Source: Schistocerca nitens
Taxonomy: Eukaryota > Arthropoda > Insecta > Orthoptera > Acrididae
Direction of reading: 5' to 3'
DNA length: 64,000 bases
Assembly (NCBI RefSeq): GCF_023898315.1
Contig: NC_064621.1
Coordinates: 533,903,383-533,967,382 of the forward strand
The notes under the pieces were generated by a model. The model was not told where the DNA came from and searched no databases. It was given only the letters and a program-made list of their open reading frames with translations. A program made the translations under genes and the position numbers. Positions 1-12,763 of this stretch are shown in pieces; positions within the stretch are counted from its first letter, which is position 1, and each line of letters starts with the position of its first letter.

Positions 1-821
1 AGCGTCAACATGGAATTCCCAACCACGCGTTTGCTGCCGGGCCCCTGCTTGCCAAGCGGCCCGTTTGGCCACACCAGTGTGCAATTTGCAGGGGGGGATT
101 CCCCCCCCCCTCCCCGCCCTCTGCATCAAACCATCCCCTCCTCTGGTTTTAGTTTATGCATCCCAACCTGGGATGTTTATTTCCCACGCACTGGAGTAAA
201 ACTTTACATGTAATTTAAATTTGTGGAGCCGAACACTGAAAGTTTTTAATACAGTCTTACTATTAATATGTTTGCTTATTAATTTTGAAAAAGTGTTACG
301 TATTAGTTAAGCATTTCAAAACGTTTAGAACTAAATCATCATTCTCATGTTGTCATTGTTGCTTTCGTCTAAGGTGCGGCATCCGTTTACTTGCGAGCTT
401 GCGAGGGAAGTAGTATGGCAGTCGTACCACAGAGTTGGGTGAGCTGGGGGCTGAAATTCCCACCCTGGGCCCTGACACAGGGTGAAGACCGGCCCGGTAC
501 CTGTGCGAACATTTACCGTTAGGCCACCTTTAGGCAACGGTATGGTGAGGACTAACGCGCCTGGGACGAAAGCACGAAGTAGTGCGAAGTGAGCAATGGT
601 ACCTACCAGACGGGATTGGACAGTCTGACTTTGCTAACTGGGAACCACGTGGGTGGAGCTTAACACAGGCTCCCCAGCATCGCGTACTCCAAATTAATTC
701 GTGCCGTTCGTTCGTTGCCTCTCGCCTGCCAAACACACGGCGATCTTCACACGTTCCCGTTTCAGTAGCTTCATTAGTGAGTTGAGTGCATCTGGGCCTG
801 TAAGAACTACGGAATTTCAGG

Positions 822-3055
822 ATGTCATTCAAACAAAGCAAAATTTCTGATTTCCGTAAGAGCAGTGCATCACCTGATACGTGTACAAACTCTGACAGTC
901 AGGATTCTAACAGTGGTGCTAAAAGAGTTAAAATAGACAGTGAATATAAAAAACAAAACGGTAATGATGGTGCTAATACAGGGGAAGAGACTGAATCTCC
1001 GGTGACTGAAAACTGTGACACATCTCAAGGTAGGAATAGGAGTAACAGTACTTTTGAAATTATAGGAAGAAATTGTGTTGCCTTATCACGTTTTCAAAAC
1101 TGGCGAAAGACTAAGCCGTGGCTATCCGTAAATGACAAAAACTTAGTAATATGCACAATGTGTTCACAAGTTCGTGAACTTAAGGTGGAAAGCAGTGAAC
1201 GTGTGCGTATCGATAACGCATTTTAACTGGCGTTTCTGCTAAGAACGCCAAAAAACTAAATGATAAAATCGGGGATCATGCAAAGTGCAAATCACACATG
1301 AAGTGCATAGAAATCATGAGTATAAAAGAAAAGAAAAGTTTAGAAAACTGCGTGAGTGAAAGTGAAAAGTTGTGGGGAAAGCAGCATCAAGAAAAAGTAA
1401 TCGCAACTGCTTCGTTGTTCAGATCTGCATATTTAATAGCTAAACAGAAATTATCATTCAAATCGTATCCTGCAGTAATCGAACTACAAAAGCTTAATGG
1501 TTTATCAGTCGGTAATATGCTTCATTCTGACTGTGCATGCCGAAATATCATTATGTTTGTAGGAGAAGAAATGAAAAAGAATCTTGCTCACTTCCTTGTA
1601 GAATTGGGTACAAACTTTAGTATCATGATGGACGAAAGTACAACAGTTTCCAATAAAACTTGTTTAGTAATATATTTACATTTTTCCTTTGAGGGAGTTC
1701 CTTGCAATTATTTTTTTGACATTGTTGGATTAGAAAATGGGACTGAAGAGTGCATTTTCAGCACACTGTTAGCAGCTCTTGAAAAGTATGCCATTACAAA
1801 TGATGTACTAAAAAACCACCTTGTAGGTATCGCAACAGATGGTGCCTCAACAATGCTTGCACCTTACAAAGGTGTAGCCACTCTACTGCGTAGTCATTTA
1901 CATAAGGATTTGACTGTCGTTCATTGTATGAACCACAAAATGGAATTAGCTGTCCACGATGTTATGAATGATGTAGCGGATGTATACCATATACAGGTTT
2001 TTTTAGATTCCTTATATTCTGTGTTTTCCTGAAGTCCCAAAAATCAGAGACTACTACAAAGTGTTTCACAAGAATTATCCTCGCAACTATTAAAACTAGG
2101 CCGTATTTTTCGCGTACGTTGGGTTGCTTCCTCATTTAATGCTGTTCGAGCTCTTCTTGAAAGTCAAAATTCTCTTGTCCATCTTTTTGAAAAACTGAGA
2201 CATGATGGTTCCAGATCAACTCAGGAGAGATCTAAATTTGAAGGTTTACTAAAACATCTCACAAAGTGGTTGCTTGTAATGGAATTAGTTATGCTTTATG
2301 AGGCCCTAGAAGTTATGCAAGTATTATCATTCTTTATGCAGAACAGAAGTTCTTCAGTCCTTAAAGCAAAACAGGAAATTGACGTGACTATAAGAACTCT
2401 TGAAACACTAAAAACAAATGACTCGCCACGAATTAGTATGATAGTGAAAGAGTTGGAGAAAAATCGTACATTCAAAGGGGTATTAATTAAAGAACCATCT
2501 TGTGATGAATATAACAGAATTCAGACATTTCGGAAGAAATTTTTTCAGTCTCTGGTAGACAATATAAAAAACCGCTTTGAGGACCTGGATTTCTTTTCGG
2601 ATGTAGCCGCATTAAATTCAGATACATGGCCTTCAGATGATTATGAACGTCTGTTTTATGGTGACACGTCAATTTCTCGCTTGTGTAATAAGGTAGATTT
2701 TAAATTACGTGAAAGCATGTGTGCATCACTTGTTAAAGATTTTCGAATCTATAAAGAAAATCCTCAACACATGCCCAATTCTGTGAAAGAACTTGTGAAA
2801 GCAGTCGAAGTTATACCTATACCTATGGCTGAATGTGAATGCGGATTTAGTGCCATGAATTTAACACTGACTGATCAGAGAAATCACTTACAAATTCTGA
2901 CGCTTTCAAATCTACTTTTCATTTCAATAAATGGACCACCACTGCATTGCTTCGATGCAGAAAAATTTGCAGCAAGGTGGATCAAGTCTCAGCAGCATAG
3001 TGCCCTTGACAAACCAAAAGGCAAACCCTTGAATCTTCAGGAGCAGTCTCATTAA
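822..3055 (+). pseudogene. hAT-family transposase (KIAA1586/ZBED-like), one frameshift and one stop
   Basis: The frame opens at ATG 822 with a Ser/Thr-rich N-terminus and a zinc-finger-like motif (CTMCSQV, then HAKCKSH). It shifts by one frame near 1222-1226, continues through the RNase-H-like core (MMDESTT, then GIATDGASTML and HCMNHKMELA), meets a single TGA at 2030-2032, and reads on in the same frame to TAA at 3053. The C-terminus (ECECGFSAMNLTLTDQRNHL) is a hAT dimerisation-type segment. Two lesions in about 740 codons suggest fairly recent inactivation. The residues match the class of domesticated hAT proteins annotated as KIAA1586-like or ZNF862-like, but the flanking TIRs and TSD show this copy is a transposon. 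Confidence 0.82.
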
Positions 3056-3499
3056 TCTCGTCTCTTCAACTAAACTCTGTATGTTAAAATGGAAATTATA
3101 TACTGTAGTACTAGCTGAACCGGTCACACTTTACTTTGGCTTTGTCATAATACGATGATTTAACAAATTAACATTCACTTATAATTTCAGAGTGTTAAAA
3201 TTAAGCCCAAAACAACACAAAAATTTTAATTTTACATTTCATTCAGCTCATATTTTAGTATAGTTTGAGTATCGTATATTACATGAATCATTTACAAAGT
3301 TGTTATTTAACAACATATGAAGATTTATTAATTTTATAAATGAGGTAAGTAAACTCAGCATTGCCCGGATGTCTCTACCTTCCCCTTATGTCCATCTCCT
3401 TCATTTCCCACTCCCCATCTTCTCCTGCCCTTCTCTCTGTCCATCTGTTTTTCTCCTCTATTACCTCCGACCCCCTCCGTCACTCTCCCCTTCACTAAG

Positions 3500-4440
3500 G
3501 TCAATTTCTCTCTGCCTCTAAGTCAATCTCCTCCTCCCCTCTCTTTCTGTCCCTGTGACATCCAACATTTACATATTGAAAACAGAAATTTGCGTCTACA
3601 ATTGCCATAAGGACAATGCTGAATGTTTTTTTGTAATTGATGTATTCACTTCCAGTATTCGGAGGACACATAATTTGCACATGTTTGCCATATATGGCTC
3701 CTGTGCAGTGAGGGAAATTCCACTTCACTTCGTAATTTCTTGCTACCTTCTGCCATTCTTCAGTATCCTTTGCAATCTGAAAAGTAAAACATACTCATTA
3801 CTTTCCCTATTTTTTCAGACTGATGACACAGAGGACACAGTATTAAAAGATGACGGCGATATAGCTCTTGAAGAACATGTACCTCCCACATATGTCAAGC
3901 ACATATTTTCAAATGTTCTTTTTAAAGCGGCCTTGGGGTAGTATGAACAGCAAACTCTGAGCATCGAAACATTGGTTGCAAAACCTAGCTGTGAAATTGT
4001 ATATGTGGACAATAATAATTGTGACGAATTTGTTCAAACAGAAACAGAAGAGCTGGAATTAATTAGATTTTAGAAATAAGTATTTTTTTTAATAGTTCTT
4101 TAATATCCATTTTAATTTGTTTAAAAATGCCAATAAAACATTACTTAAATGAAATAAGTATTGAATGTTGCATGCTTACCTTTATGTAATTCTTCAACAC
4201 CAATGAAATAGCTCCACATACTTCTGGCACTTTGAGGGAAATAGCAGAATATGATACTTTAAATAAGTACATTAGTGACTTGTATGAATCGCCAGTGGCT
4301 AAAAATCGTAATGTGATGGCCCATCGAATTGTTGGTGAAATACTGTCTTGGCAGTTGTTATTTTTCTTTACAATAAGAGGTGTTGTTAACTGCAGTAAGT
4401 AATTAAAGTCTTCAGTCGACATTCTTGTAAAATTACTAAA
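3500..4440 (-). pseudogene. PIF/Harbinger transposase remnant (two exons, catalytic Asp lost)
   Basis: Exon 1 (4422-4180) begins MSTEDFNYLLQLTTPLIVKK and ends NYIK at a gtaagc donor. Exon 2 starts at 3776 after ttttcag and reads IAKDTEEWQKVARNYEVKWN, FPHCTGAIYGKHV, then NYKKTFSIVLMAIVDANFCF. These are the N-terminal and first catalytic segments of DDE_Tnp_4 (Harbinger) transposases. The expected GAIDGKHV is GAIYGKHV, so the first catalytic Asp is replaced. The frame runs out into a C/T-rich tract (3360-3545), so the C-terminal half is missing. Confidence 0.75.
3777..4073 (+). other. Possible plus-strand coding scrap inside the Harbinger intron
   Basis: From 3820 the plus strand reads TDDTEDTVLKDDGDIALEEH and continues through one TAG at 3938 to a TAG near 4070, ending in an acidic segment (ETEELELIRF). 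A good acceptor (ttttttcag) precedes it. PIF/Harbinger elements often carry a second, MADF-type gene, and this could be a piece of it. I cannot identify the protein. Confidence 0.25.
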
Positions 4441-4759
4441 TAACGCACCATCGTCTGCTTCTAGTTCCTAGGATACTATTTTGTGGACCTTCTTTAAATA
4501 CTCTTGTCTTTCACCATCGTTTTCTTTTCCTTTGGATTTCATTTCCGTTGTTAGCTGCATGTGCAAGTACCAAGTAAGTCGCCGCTTCGATCACTTTTAT
4601 CATCCATTATACTGCAAGACCGACCCAAGTGTGGCACAAATTCTGTTGCTTTGGTATAAATTAACCTGCCACGTGCAACATACGCTGCAAGATGTTGCTG
4701 TTGTAGCATGCTACAAGACGACGCACGCCATATTTCCGTTGCATGCCACAATGTTGAAA

Positions 4760-5267
4760 GACGCCGCCCCAGCGTAAACGAGGCTTTAGAGCCAGGTCTG
4801 TATTGTATGGTGGATGTGATGTGTTGCGTACAAAACAAACCTGCAATCAGATCCAAACATCATGGAAAATTGTGAAGAGGTGTCATCCTGCAGCAAGATA
4901 ACGCTCGCCCACATTCTGCCAAACGGACAGCCGACGCAATAAAGGAGTTGAGATTCGAGGTGCTGGAACATCCACCATACAGTCCAGACCTGGCTCCAAG
5001 TGATTTTCACATGTTTGGACCCTTAAATGGAAGCACTACAGGGAAGAAGATTTGAAAGTGATGAAGACGTCATTGCTGCGGTGCAAAATTGATTACAGAT
5101 GCAACCAAAAAACGTATTTTCTGATGAAATAAAAAAACTCGTAAAATGTCGGGAAAACTGCATTGAAATCCAGGGAAGTTACGTAGAAAAATAACGCATG
5201 TTTCATTCTATCATCAGAATACGTACAGCTTTTCACAAATGTGCCTTTACTTTTTGAATTCCCCTCG
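4760..5267 (+). mobile_element. mariner remnant (transposase C-terminus and 3' end)
   Basis: At 4888-5035 the strand encodes LQQDNARPHSAKRTADAIKE, then LEHPPYSPDLAPSDFHMFGP. These hold the second and third catalytic Asp positions of a mariner D,D34D transposase. The sequence ends in an AT-rich tail and a TIR-like terminus (gaattcccctcgta, TA at 5268-5269). No matching 5' TIR is visible, so the copy is truncated. Confidence 0.75.
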
Positions 5268-5519
5268 TATACCTGTATGTAGATGATTTTGTAAATAAGC
5301 TTTACCTATAATGTACTTTTAAAGATATAACAAGGGATGGCTCTTCCGATAGTGCATACGCGTGAATAGTGAGTTTCAGCATTAACATCTACTTACAGAT
5401 AACTGTTTAACCATGGGTAACGCCAAGGTCCAAGCTAGTAACATATATAATTATACTAACCCCCTAAGACATCCCCCCCCCCCCCACTGGTAAAAACACA
5501 AATCGCACACTGGGCCACA

Positions 5520-7560
5520 CCAACTCCGAACTTAGAATATCTTCAGGGTGCCACAACTCGCATGTTACCTCACAAACTGTACTTTATTGAAATAATCAAG
5601 TAATTTAACAGTATATGATAATGTAAACAAAACCTAGGCCAAAATACATGCCTATTAAATGTTTTCTTTTTCTGAAAAATAAGCAGATAATAGAGAAACC
5701 AACAGATGGTTTACAGTAGATACTAATTTATTTATTTGTGATATAATATTGCCTTAAAATATTGTCATTACACAAATAACACTCATTTATAAGAGAGCTC
5801 TGAATGTACACAACTCTGTCAACCAAAGATGCTACTCCATTCTGACATCGAACAGAGGCAGTGACTGGACCATGTAATATCTTAACATGAATAAAAAAAT
5901 TAATACAGGTTTGATTTTGAGACACACATTTATATTATAAAATTATGATACCAGCAACAACAACAGAAGCAGTCACAAAAGAAAGTGGTTGTAATCACTT
6001 CCATAAAATCGGGTGCACAATGTCTGCCACAATATACAATTGCAGGTTTTTGTGCAATGACATCTGGACAGGATGAAGAGATTCCATGGATGTTGCACAG
6101 GTTGCAATGAAAGAATGTGTTAAATCATCTGGAGCCATCAGAACATGTAATTAGGAAAGAGTTGGATGAGTGCATGCTGAGATGCAAACAAATAGTGAAC
6201 CAGGCACCCATTGTGCTGATGCTTTATATGTATATTTCTTCCAAGTGATACTTTCTCTTGGAGAGCCAGTGGAACTCCAATAAAAAAATTGTCCATGTCT
6301 GTTACTTATTAAGGTTTTGCCAACAAATTAAGGAGCAATTATATAGTCTCCAATAATTCTACATCAGATGTGTGCACACCACAGCTTATTGTCCACCCTG
6401 TGTGAGCTCACAGCAGGTTGTCAGCAGCCCAATAATGCTTATTTGTTATACACAAAATTCCATTTTTTTTTGTAAAGATTGCTTCATTGGTACAGAGAAT
6501 ATCTTGTAGAAAGAATCATTGGCCCAATATAGTATCAGAATTAACCTACAGAATTCCATAAATATAAGATAAGATAAAATAAAACAAATATATGTGTCTT
6601 CTGGACTTACTCCTGTCAATATGCTGAGTGACACATGATAAGAGATTCAATCTATGTGTAAAATTTGAATAATGCTAGATTGACATATTCCAGAGGCATT
6701 CGTAATTTATGTTTAGCCAATATATGAATTCCGAGAAAAAGGTTTTAGAATATTTCTTTCTTTCCTCCCCTCATTGCTGACTTATCACTTACTGTATGTG
6801 GAGCATTCATGTGCCATTCCAGTAACATATGTAGCACATTTGCAAGTTATCATTATTGTTGGTCTCATATCAGGACACCTTCATGTCTAACTACTAGCTC
6901 TTCACCTCCTGGTCCTTTTGCATCCACCACAAAGAAATAATATATCTAATTTTTATTAGTCTGTGAAAGCCCTTTTTTATTTATTATTGTTGTCATTATT
7001 TGAGCTAACCAACAATCAGTCCACATGAACTCCATAGACAGGATACAAAGATGATTTTCGACTTTATCCCTTTTACACGGATAGTGTTATTATATATTTT
7101 TGTTCCTCATTAACTTATATGATGCATTTCCATATATGGGTATGAAAACATGAATTGTTTTATTCGGTATTTGTCCCCTAATCATAAAATGTATGCTTAG
7201 ATTCACTGCATCCTTTATTTCTGTAACAAAAATGTGTTTATTAGTGTATGGTAATCATTAGGCAGTGCTGGTGATCAGCAAAAGATTTTCCTGTCCTTTC
7301 TTTTTTACTGTAAGATGATGGAAGGTGACAATTATCTATGACTGATGAAATCTTGACACATCTATGTCTACATATTGTGCAAGAAAACACGTCACATTGA
7401 AGGTTAAATAAAAATTGAAGTGTTTTGACAATATTGAAGTCTCAAGAAGGTCAAAGATAATTAAAAATTTTAATATTTTTGCTGTATGAAATAACAGACC
7501 CAATACTCACATGGATTAGTTTTAGTGTGTGATGCTGTGGGAAACAGTGAAGAATAAAAA
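5520..7560. other. AT-rich sequence, no recognisable gene
   Basis: I see no supported coding exon, transposase or structured repeat in this interval. Short open frames here are not supported by any motif. Confidence 0.4.
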
Positions 7561-7577
7561 TGTGGGTTTGAAATTCC

Positions 7578-7895
7578 ATGAAAATCTGTTGTAACTGTAA
7601 AGCAAAAGCTTTGAAAGAAGGTGGTGTAATAGTTTTTGCATCTCAAGAAGCCTTCCTGTCCCTACATAGTATGCCTAAAAAGATATTAAAAAACATACAC
7701 AAATCATTGAAAGGGGCAGTGCTTGCTCAACAGGACGTGTGTGGTAAGCATGCAGACAGGCCTAACAGTGTTTCAGTTGACACAAAAGTGAAAATTATTT
7801 CTGGATTTTGTCATGTGAAGGTGGAAAAAAAAAAACAGTCTGCAAAAGAAGAAAAAAACACTTATTTACTAGAACTCTATGTAGGAAATGCGTAA
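7578..7895 (+). pseudogene. Possible transposase N-terminal fragment
   Basis: A 105-residue open frame contains QQDVCGKHADRPNSVSVDTK, then VKIISGFCHVK. The pattern of GKH, Asn/Pro and a K-rich end resembles the N-terminal region of uncharacterised insect transposon-derived proteins. No catalytic domain follows. The family assignment is tentative and the piece may be only a fossil. Confidence 0.3.
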
Positions 7896-7949
7896 CGTGT
7901 GTAAAGAAAAGGAGCAGGGTTGTAATGTATCTTATGAATCGTAAAGATG

Positions 7950-8570
7950 AATTGGAATTGAGATCTGTTTAATAGTATATGTGATTCCAGTCTACATTTT
8001 TGAGGCATGAAATTAAAGGCCTTAATTGTTTCATCATTTGTGGACCTGACTACCATGTACTAGGGCTCAGTTTTATTCTGGCAAGTAATCATATTATGAA
8101 TGCTAACTCTCAGACCATCATGATCAGAGAGACCATCCAGTATTTTACTAACGGTGATACTGCCCGGATTCCCTTGGTCTACAAATACGTTGTCAATTAG
8201 GGTGCTTGAATTAGAAGTATTCTGGTGGGAAAATAGACCACTGGGACAACATTGTAGGTGTGTATCAGATTCTCCAGATCTTACGTCCCACTACAGTGTG
8301 TTAAGAAGTTGATATTAATATCTCCGAGTATTATTGACATCTATTTTAGAATTAAATAAATGAAGTAAGAGTAAGTCGAGCTGCTTCAGAAAGAGGGCAT
8401 GATTGCCTGAGGGTGCTCTATATATTGCTATGATTAAAAGGGTAGAATTATTCACAGATTACTCAAGGCACATGCTTCTAAATGTTGCTCTAAACAAAAG
8501 TCATGTATATCAATTGTTTTACAACTGACACAGTTCTTTATGAAAGTAGCTTAGTGAAGCACTGTACATA
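7950..8570 (-). mobile_element. LINE endonuclease-domain remnant
   Basis: Read on the minus strand in shifting frames: ILGDININFL (GD motif of APE-type endonuclease), LIDNVFVD, then ILDGLSDHDGLRV. SDHD is the catalytic His/Asp motif near the end of the non-LTR endonuclease. Frameshifts and stops are frequent, so this is a dead fragment without an adjacent reverse transcriptase. Confidence 0.65.
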
Positions 8571-9289
8571 GGTATGGCCTATACTCCCATAATCTTGCAC
8601 ATTGACCTAGAGTTCATTTAATTTATTATATGAGCCTGTAATATTCTGGTGGAAGATTTCCCGTTTATGCTTTTCAGTGCTAGTTAAAAGATTTTGTCTA
8701 AAAAGAATTCTGTCAGTGTGTTCAGATATGCTTTGCTTTCTTGACCTGTGATTTCGAAAACCATTCATTTGATGTGGTTTGTCTATATGCACTATCTTCT
8801 TTGAGTTCTTCTGAAATTAGTGCGTTTAGAAGGGCACCTAGTATTTTTTTTTTTTCCTGGCCTGTGTAGGTGCATCCCATGGGTACAGCTAAACATTCCT
8901 CCCAATAAACCAAAGTCAACCATGGGCCTTCCCTAATGCTGACCTCAGATGCTCATTCCATTTCATAACACTTTATAAGATTGTGTCTAATTATAGGGCA
9001 ATCCATGTAATCCTGAACTACTTCAGTGGGTCATAATTTCCCTCCAAAAGCTCATAGAAATGGGAAAGTTGTTTTAATAATGTCAGTGGCTCTGGGAGAA
9101 TCACAAATACTGCCTGCTGTTGGCAAGCTGAGTGTTGCTTCTGTGCATGAGGTCCTTTTGTCTGGTAATGCCATGTCTGCCGAGCTTGTGTTGGTTCATT
9201 CATAACCTCATCAGTCACACTTTGTGAAGTCTGTTAGTGTATAGTTCAGGCCGCATGACAATGGCAAGCAAGTTAGTGATTTGTTCACA

Positions 9290-9640
9290 GAAACATGCAG
9301 TACACAACAGAAGAGTGGGTTTTTATTGTGAAAACTTACTGGAAGACAAACTCCTTGGTTGCACCACAATGGGCATTTCAGAGAAAATTCAATGTGCATG
9401 ATGTTCTGAGAAAGGCAAAAATTTTATTAATTTTAAGGTAACTGGAGACAACTGGTGTAACAAACAGTGACAGTAGTAAACAACGACCATCTTTGAGTGC
9501 AGAGGTTTGAAGATGATTGGAGAACTGTTAGTAAAAGGGTGAATGGCATATCAGACAGTGATGTATAAATTTTAACACTAAAAGATTTTTGTATTCAAAC
9601 AAGTGTTATGTATGATTACAGACTGTGTAGAAAAGGTAAT
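9290..9640 (+). mobile_element. Tc1/mariner-superfamily transposase N-terminal remnant
   Basis: From 9298 the strand encodes MYSTEEWVFIVKTYWKTNSL, then FQRKFNVHDVLRKAKILLIL, a helix-turn-helix DNA-binding start as in insect Tc1/mariner-like transposases. It degenerates after about 9470. A fragment at 23560-24240 looks like the catalytic half of the same family. Confidence 0.5.
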
Positions 9641-9649
9641 CCGATGGCA

Positions 9650-10520
9650 GAGAAAGTTTTTAAAACCTGGTTAAAGGACTGGCCACACAGAATGTGGTTT
9701 GCCTGAGTAGGCTGTGTGACCTTGAGCCGCTGCGGACTGGCCGCGTCTTTAAAATGTGTGTGTGTCACGTTGGTTACACAGAACACAGAGGAAGGTCTTG
9801 CCACGGTGGTGACCGGCCAGCTGCCACGGCAAGCGCCAGTCTGTCCCGCAGTGCAGATTGACTGCTGTCATTGATGGAGGAGAGTGCCTGCTGCCACATT
9901 TTTTGCCGTTTCTCACATTGGCAGCTGAGACAGCAGCAGTGGCAGGCAGATGTGTCTATCAGGGAGTGCGCAGTGCACTCAGTGGAAATCATAAAAACAG
10001 AAAAACTTATTGAGCAAGTGAGGAAGTAAAACTTCTTGTGCAATATGGATGATGCAAATTATAGAAAATTTTGAAGAAGGCCATAGCTAAGCTAAAGTGT
10101 TTCAAAATGGTGAATATCTTTGCAGAAAATTTTAATTTTCACACATGCAATAAGTTACATAAAATGAAGTACAGTACAGAGCTAAGCACTGGAAATCATT
10201 TAGTGTACATTACATCTTAAAGCACGTGAAAGATATTGCAGCCAGTATGTAAGCAACTATGTGATCAAAACCGAAAGCAAAAAATGTAGAAAATTGAGCT
10301 TCATATAAAACAATTACGTTTTGCATTCAAATGAAAATAGTCTCATATGGTATTTGTGATGTCAAACGAATTACTTCGGTGCTTGTTTCTAGCACTAACA
10401 ACCAAAGATGTTATTCCAAACACTTGTTTCATAAAACAATTTATAGCAATACCTTCTACCTGACGAGAAATTGTATGCTTAACATTTGCAATCAGTTCTC
10501 AGTACTGCAATCAGTACTCA
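9650..10520. other. No recognisable gene; GC-richer patch at 9680-9990
   Basis: The stretch 9680-9990 is clearly richer in G and C than its surroundings but shows no supported coding signal. The rest is AT-rich. I see no TIRs or tRNA-like structure. Confidence 0.3.
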
Positions 10521-10539
10521 TTAAAACTGAACAAAGTCC

Positions 10540-11918
10540 CAGCACCCAATGCAATCCTTGCCAAATTTCATATTGCGGCTGAGTTACCCCCCTCCCCTGT
10601 TAACTACAATCTGCCATAGATCCCTCTTGCAAAAAACCATGCCCAGTGATTGGAAGGAAGCATATATCATATCCATCTACAATAAGGGTAGCAGCAGGGA
10701 TCAACAAAACTACCATGCAATATCCTTCACATAAATTTATTGTATTTTGGAACACATTCTCAGCTCAAAGATGAAGAGGTATCTCGAATATAATGGCCTA
10801 CTCCATGCCAACCAGCACGAAATTACTGAAAGCCATAAATAAAGACAGTCAGGTAGAGGTAGTATTTCTCGGTTTCCAGAAAGCATTTGACACAGTACTA
10901 CACCTATGCTTATTATCAAAAGTATGATCGTATGTGGTATCAAGGGAAATTTGTGACCGGAGTGAGGAGTTTTTGCTATCGAAGATGCTGCAAGCTGTCT
11001 TGGAGAGTGATCAAGTGATACTGACGTAAATTCGGGTGTACCCCGAGAAGGGTGTTGAAACCCTTGCTATTCATGTTGTGTATTTATTACCTTATGAAAA
11101 TTATTAATAATAGCCTCAAAGTTTTGCAGATCATGTAATTATATGTTGTGAAGTATTGTCTGAAAGAAGCTGCATAAATATTCATTGAGGTATTGCTAAA
11201 ACTTCATACATTGGTAACTTGCTTTACATGTTCAGAAATGTAAAATTGTGCCCTTCACAAAATGAGAAAACAAATTACCCTATGACTACAATAACGAGTC
11301 ACAGTTGGAGTCAGCCAAGTCTTGCAAATACCTTCTTGTAATACTTTGTAGGGATACAAAATGGAATGATCACATGGGCCCTGTCAAGAGTATAGCGGGG
11401 CAGGTATCAAACCTCAGTTTATTGGTAGAATACTGGAGAAATGCAATCAGTCTACAAAGGAGACTGCTTACAAATCACTCATCTAACCCATCCTAGAATA
11501 TTGCTCAAGTGTGTGGGACCCATACTGGAAAGGACTAACAGGGGATATTGAATGTACGAGTATATGGAGAAGAGCAACATGAATGCTAGCCTGTGTGAGA
11601 GTGTCACTGACTTGCTGAAGGAACTGAAGTGGCAGTAACTTGAAGATTTACGTAAACTAGCCTGAGAAATCCTACTTACAAAGTCTCAAGAACCGGCTTT
11701 AAATAATGACTCCAGGAATATACTACAACCCCCTACATATCACTCCGATGTGTATCATGTGGGCAAAATTACAGCATGCACAGAGGCGTTTAGCCATTTT
11801 CCCCACACTCCATATGTGAATGGAATGAGGAAAAGCCCTTACAACTGGTACAATAGGACATATCCACTGCCACACACTTCACAGTGGTTTGCAGAGTATA
11901 GATGTAGATAAAAAAAAT
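10540..11918 (+). mobile_element. Non-LTR retrotransposon (Jockey/CR1-like) remnant with 3' end
   Basis: Pieces of reverse transcriptase are readable in several frames: FQKAFDTVLH (motif A) near 10870, a decayed GVPQGSVLGP segment near 11035, then KYLLVILCRDTKWNDHM near 11325, typical of the RT thumb. The 3' end (11850-11918) reads acagtggtttgcagagtat and ends in a short tagatgtagat repeat followed by A residues. The same 3' sequence recurs inverted at 54050-54175. Confidence 0.7.
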
Positions 11919-11929
11919 TACATCTTGGA

Positions 11930-12755
11930 TTCAGTTTCGCAGAGGTGTCACTTGGTTGTCTTTCCTTTAAAGGTATTCAATTCTTCAAATGTAATACTGT
12001 AGTGGTCTACGAAACTATCAATTACTGAAAATGCAACGTAGCTAGCTCTGCAGCCAACTGCTTTACAAGATACTAGAGAGAATGTCTCTATGGTTACGAC
12101 AGGCTCAGTTTTGACGCAGCTGAGATAATTTGTTATGTGATTGTCCCCGAAACATGCCATATTTTAATGCAAACCTGCTTTACTATTTTGAAAATGGTGG
12201 AATGTTCTATTTGAAGTGAAAATGTGATTGTTCTGATTTTGTTCAGATTTGCCAGATATCTGTAAAAATACTATTTATAACAGAATAAAAGATAAACAAA
12301 CTACTGTAGTTTTTCAAAGTATTTTGAATTTTCTTGCTTTAGTGTTACAGCTAATTTCGCATCAGGTGTCATTGGATACAAACACTTGATGAATTCTTCC
12401 CCAAAGCTTGTTTGGCCAGATCTGATAAATAGTTAAACTGCAAAATATTTAACCTGATTAACTCACAGAACTTTGTGTATGTTTAGTAACTGACAATTGA
12501 TAAGCATAGTAAACAAAATTTTTGTCAATCCATATCTTAAAGATAGGACATGTTTCAACTGTTCCATTAAGCAACTGTTAGAGTAGAATGTCTTCTACTT
12601 CATCATTTTCTTCCAGTAGTAAGTACAATAATAACTCGCGATTACTAATTTGAAAAAGGAGTGTGTGTTTCCACAAAATGGTCGTGACTGAGCTGCACGC
12701 TAGGGCACTTGGCCATGGCATGCTCAGGCAGCATGCTCGGTGCCAGCGCCCACAA
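11930..12755. other. AT-rich sequence, no recognisable feature
   Basis: Nothing with coding, tRNA or TIR character was found here. Confidence 0.35.
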
Positions 12756-12763
12756 ATAAAGTA

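Larger units (their letters stand above)
75..5511 (+). mobile_element. hAT DNA transposon, 5.4 kb, with 8-bp target duplication
   Basis: The ends are inverted: CAGTGTGCAATTTG at 75-88 and CAAATCGCACACTG at 5498-5511 (13 of 14 pair). Each end borders the same 8 bases, ggccacac, at 67-74 and 5512-5519. An 8-bp duplication and CAG ends are hallmarks of hAT elements. A broken hAT transposase gene lies at 822-3055. The right third holds PIF/Harbinger (about 3500-4440) and mariner (about 4760-5267) remnants, best read as later nested insertions. Confidence 0.85.

Noticed and set aside
822-3055. Host gene of the KIAA1586/ZNF862 class
   Set aside because: Terminal inverted repeats and an 8-bp target duplication enclose it, and the frame is broken, so it is a transposon gene.
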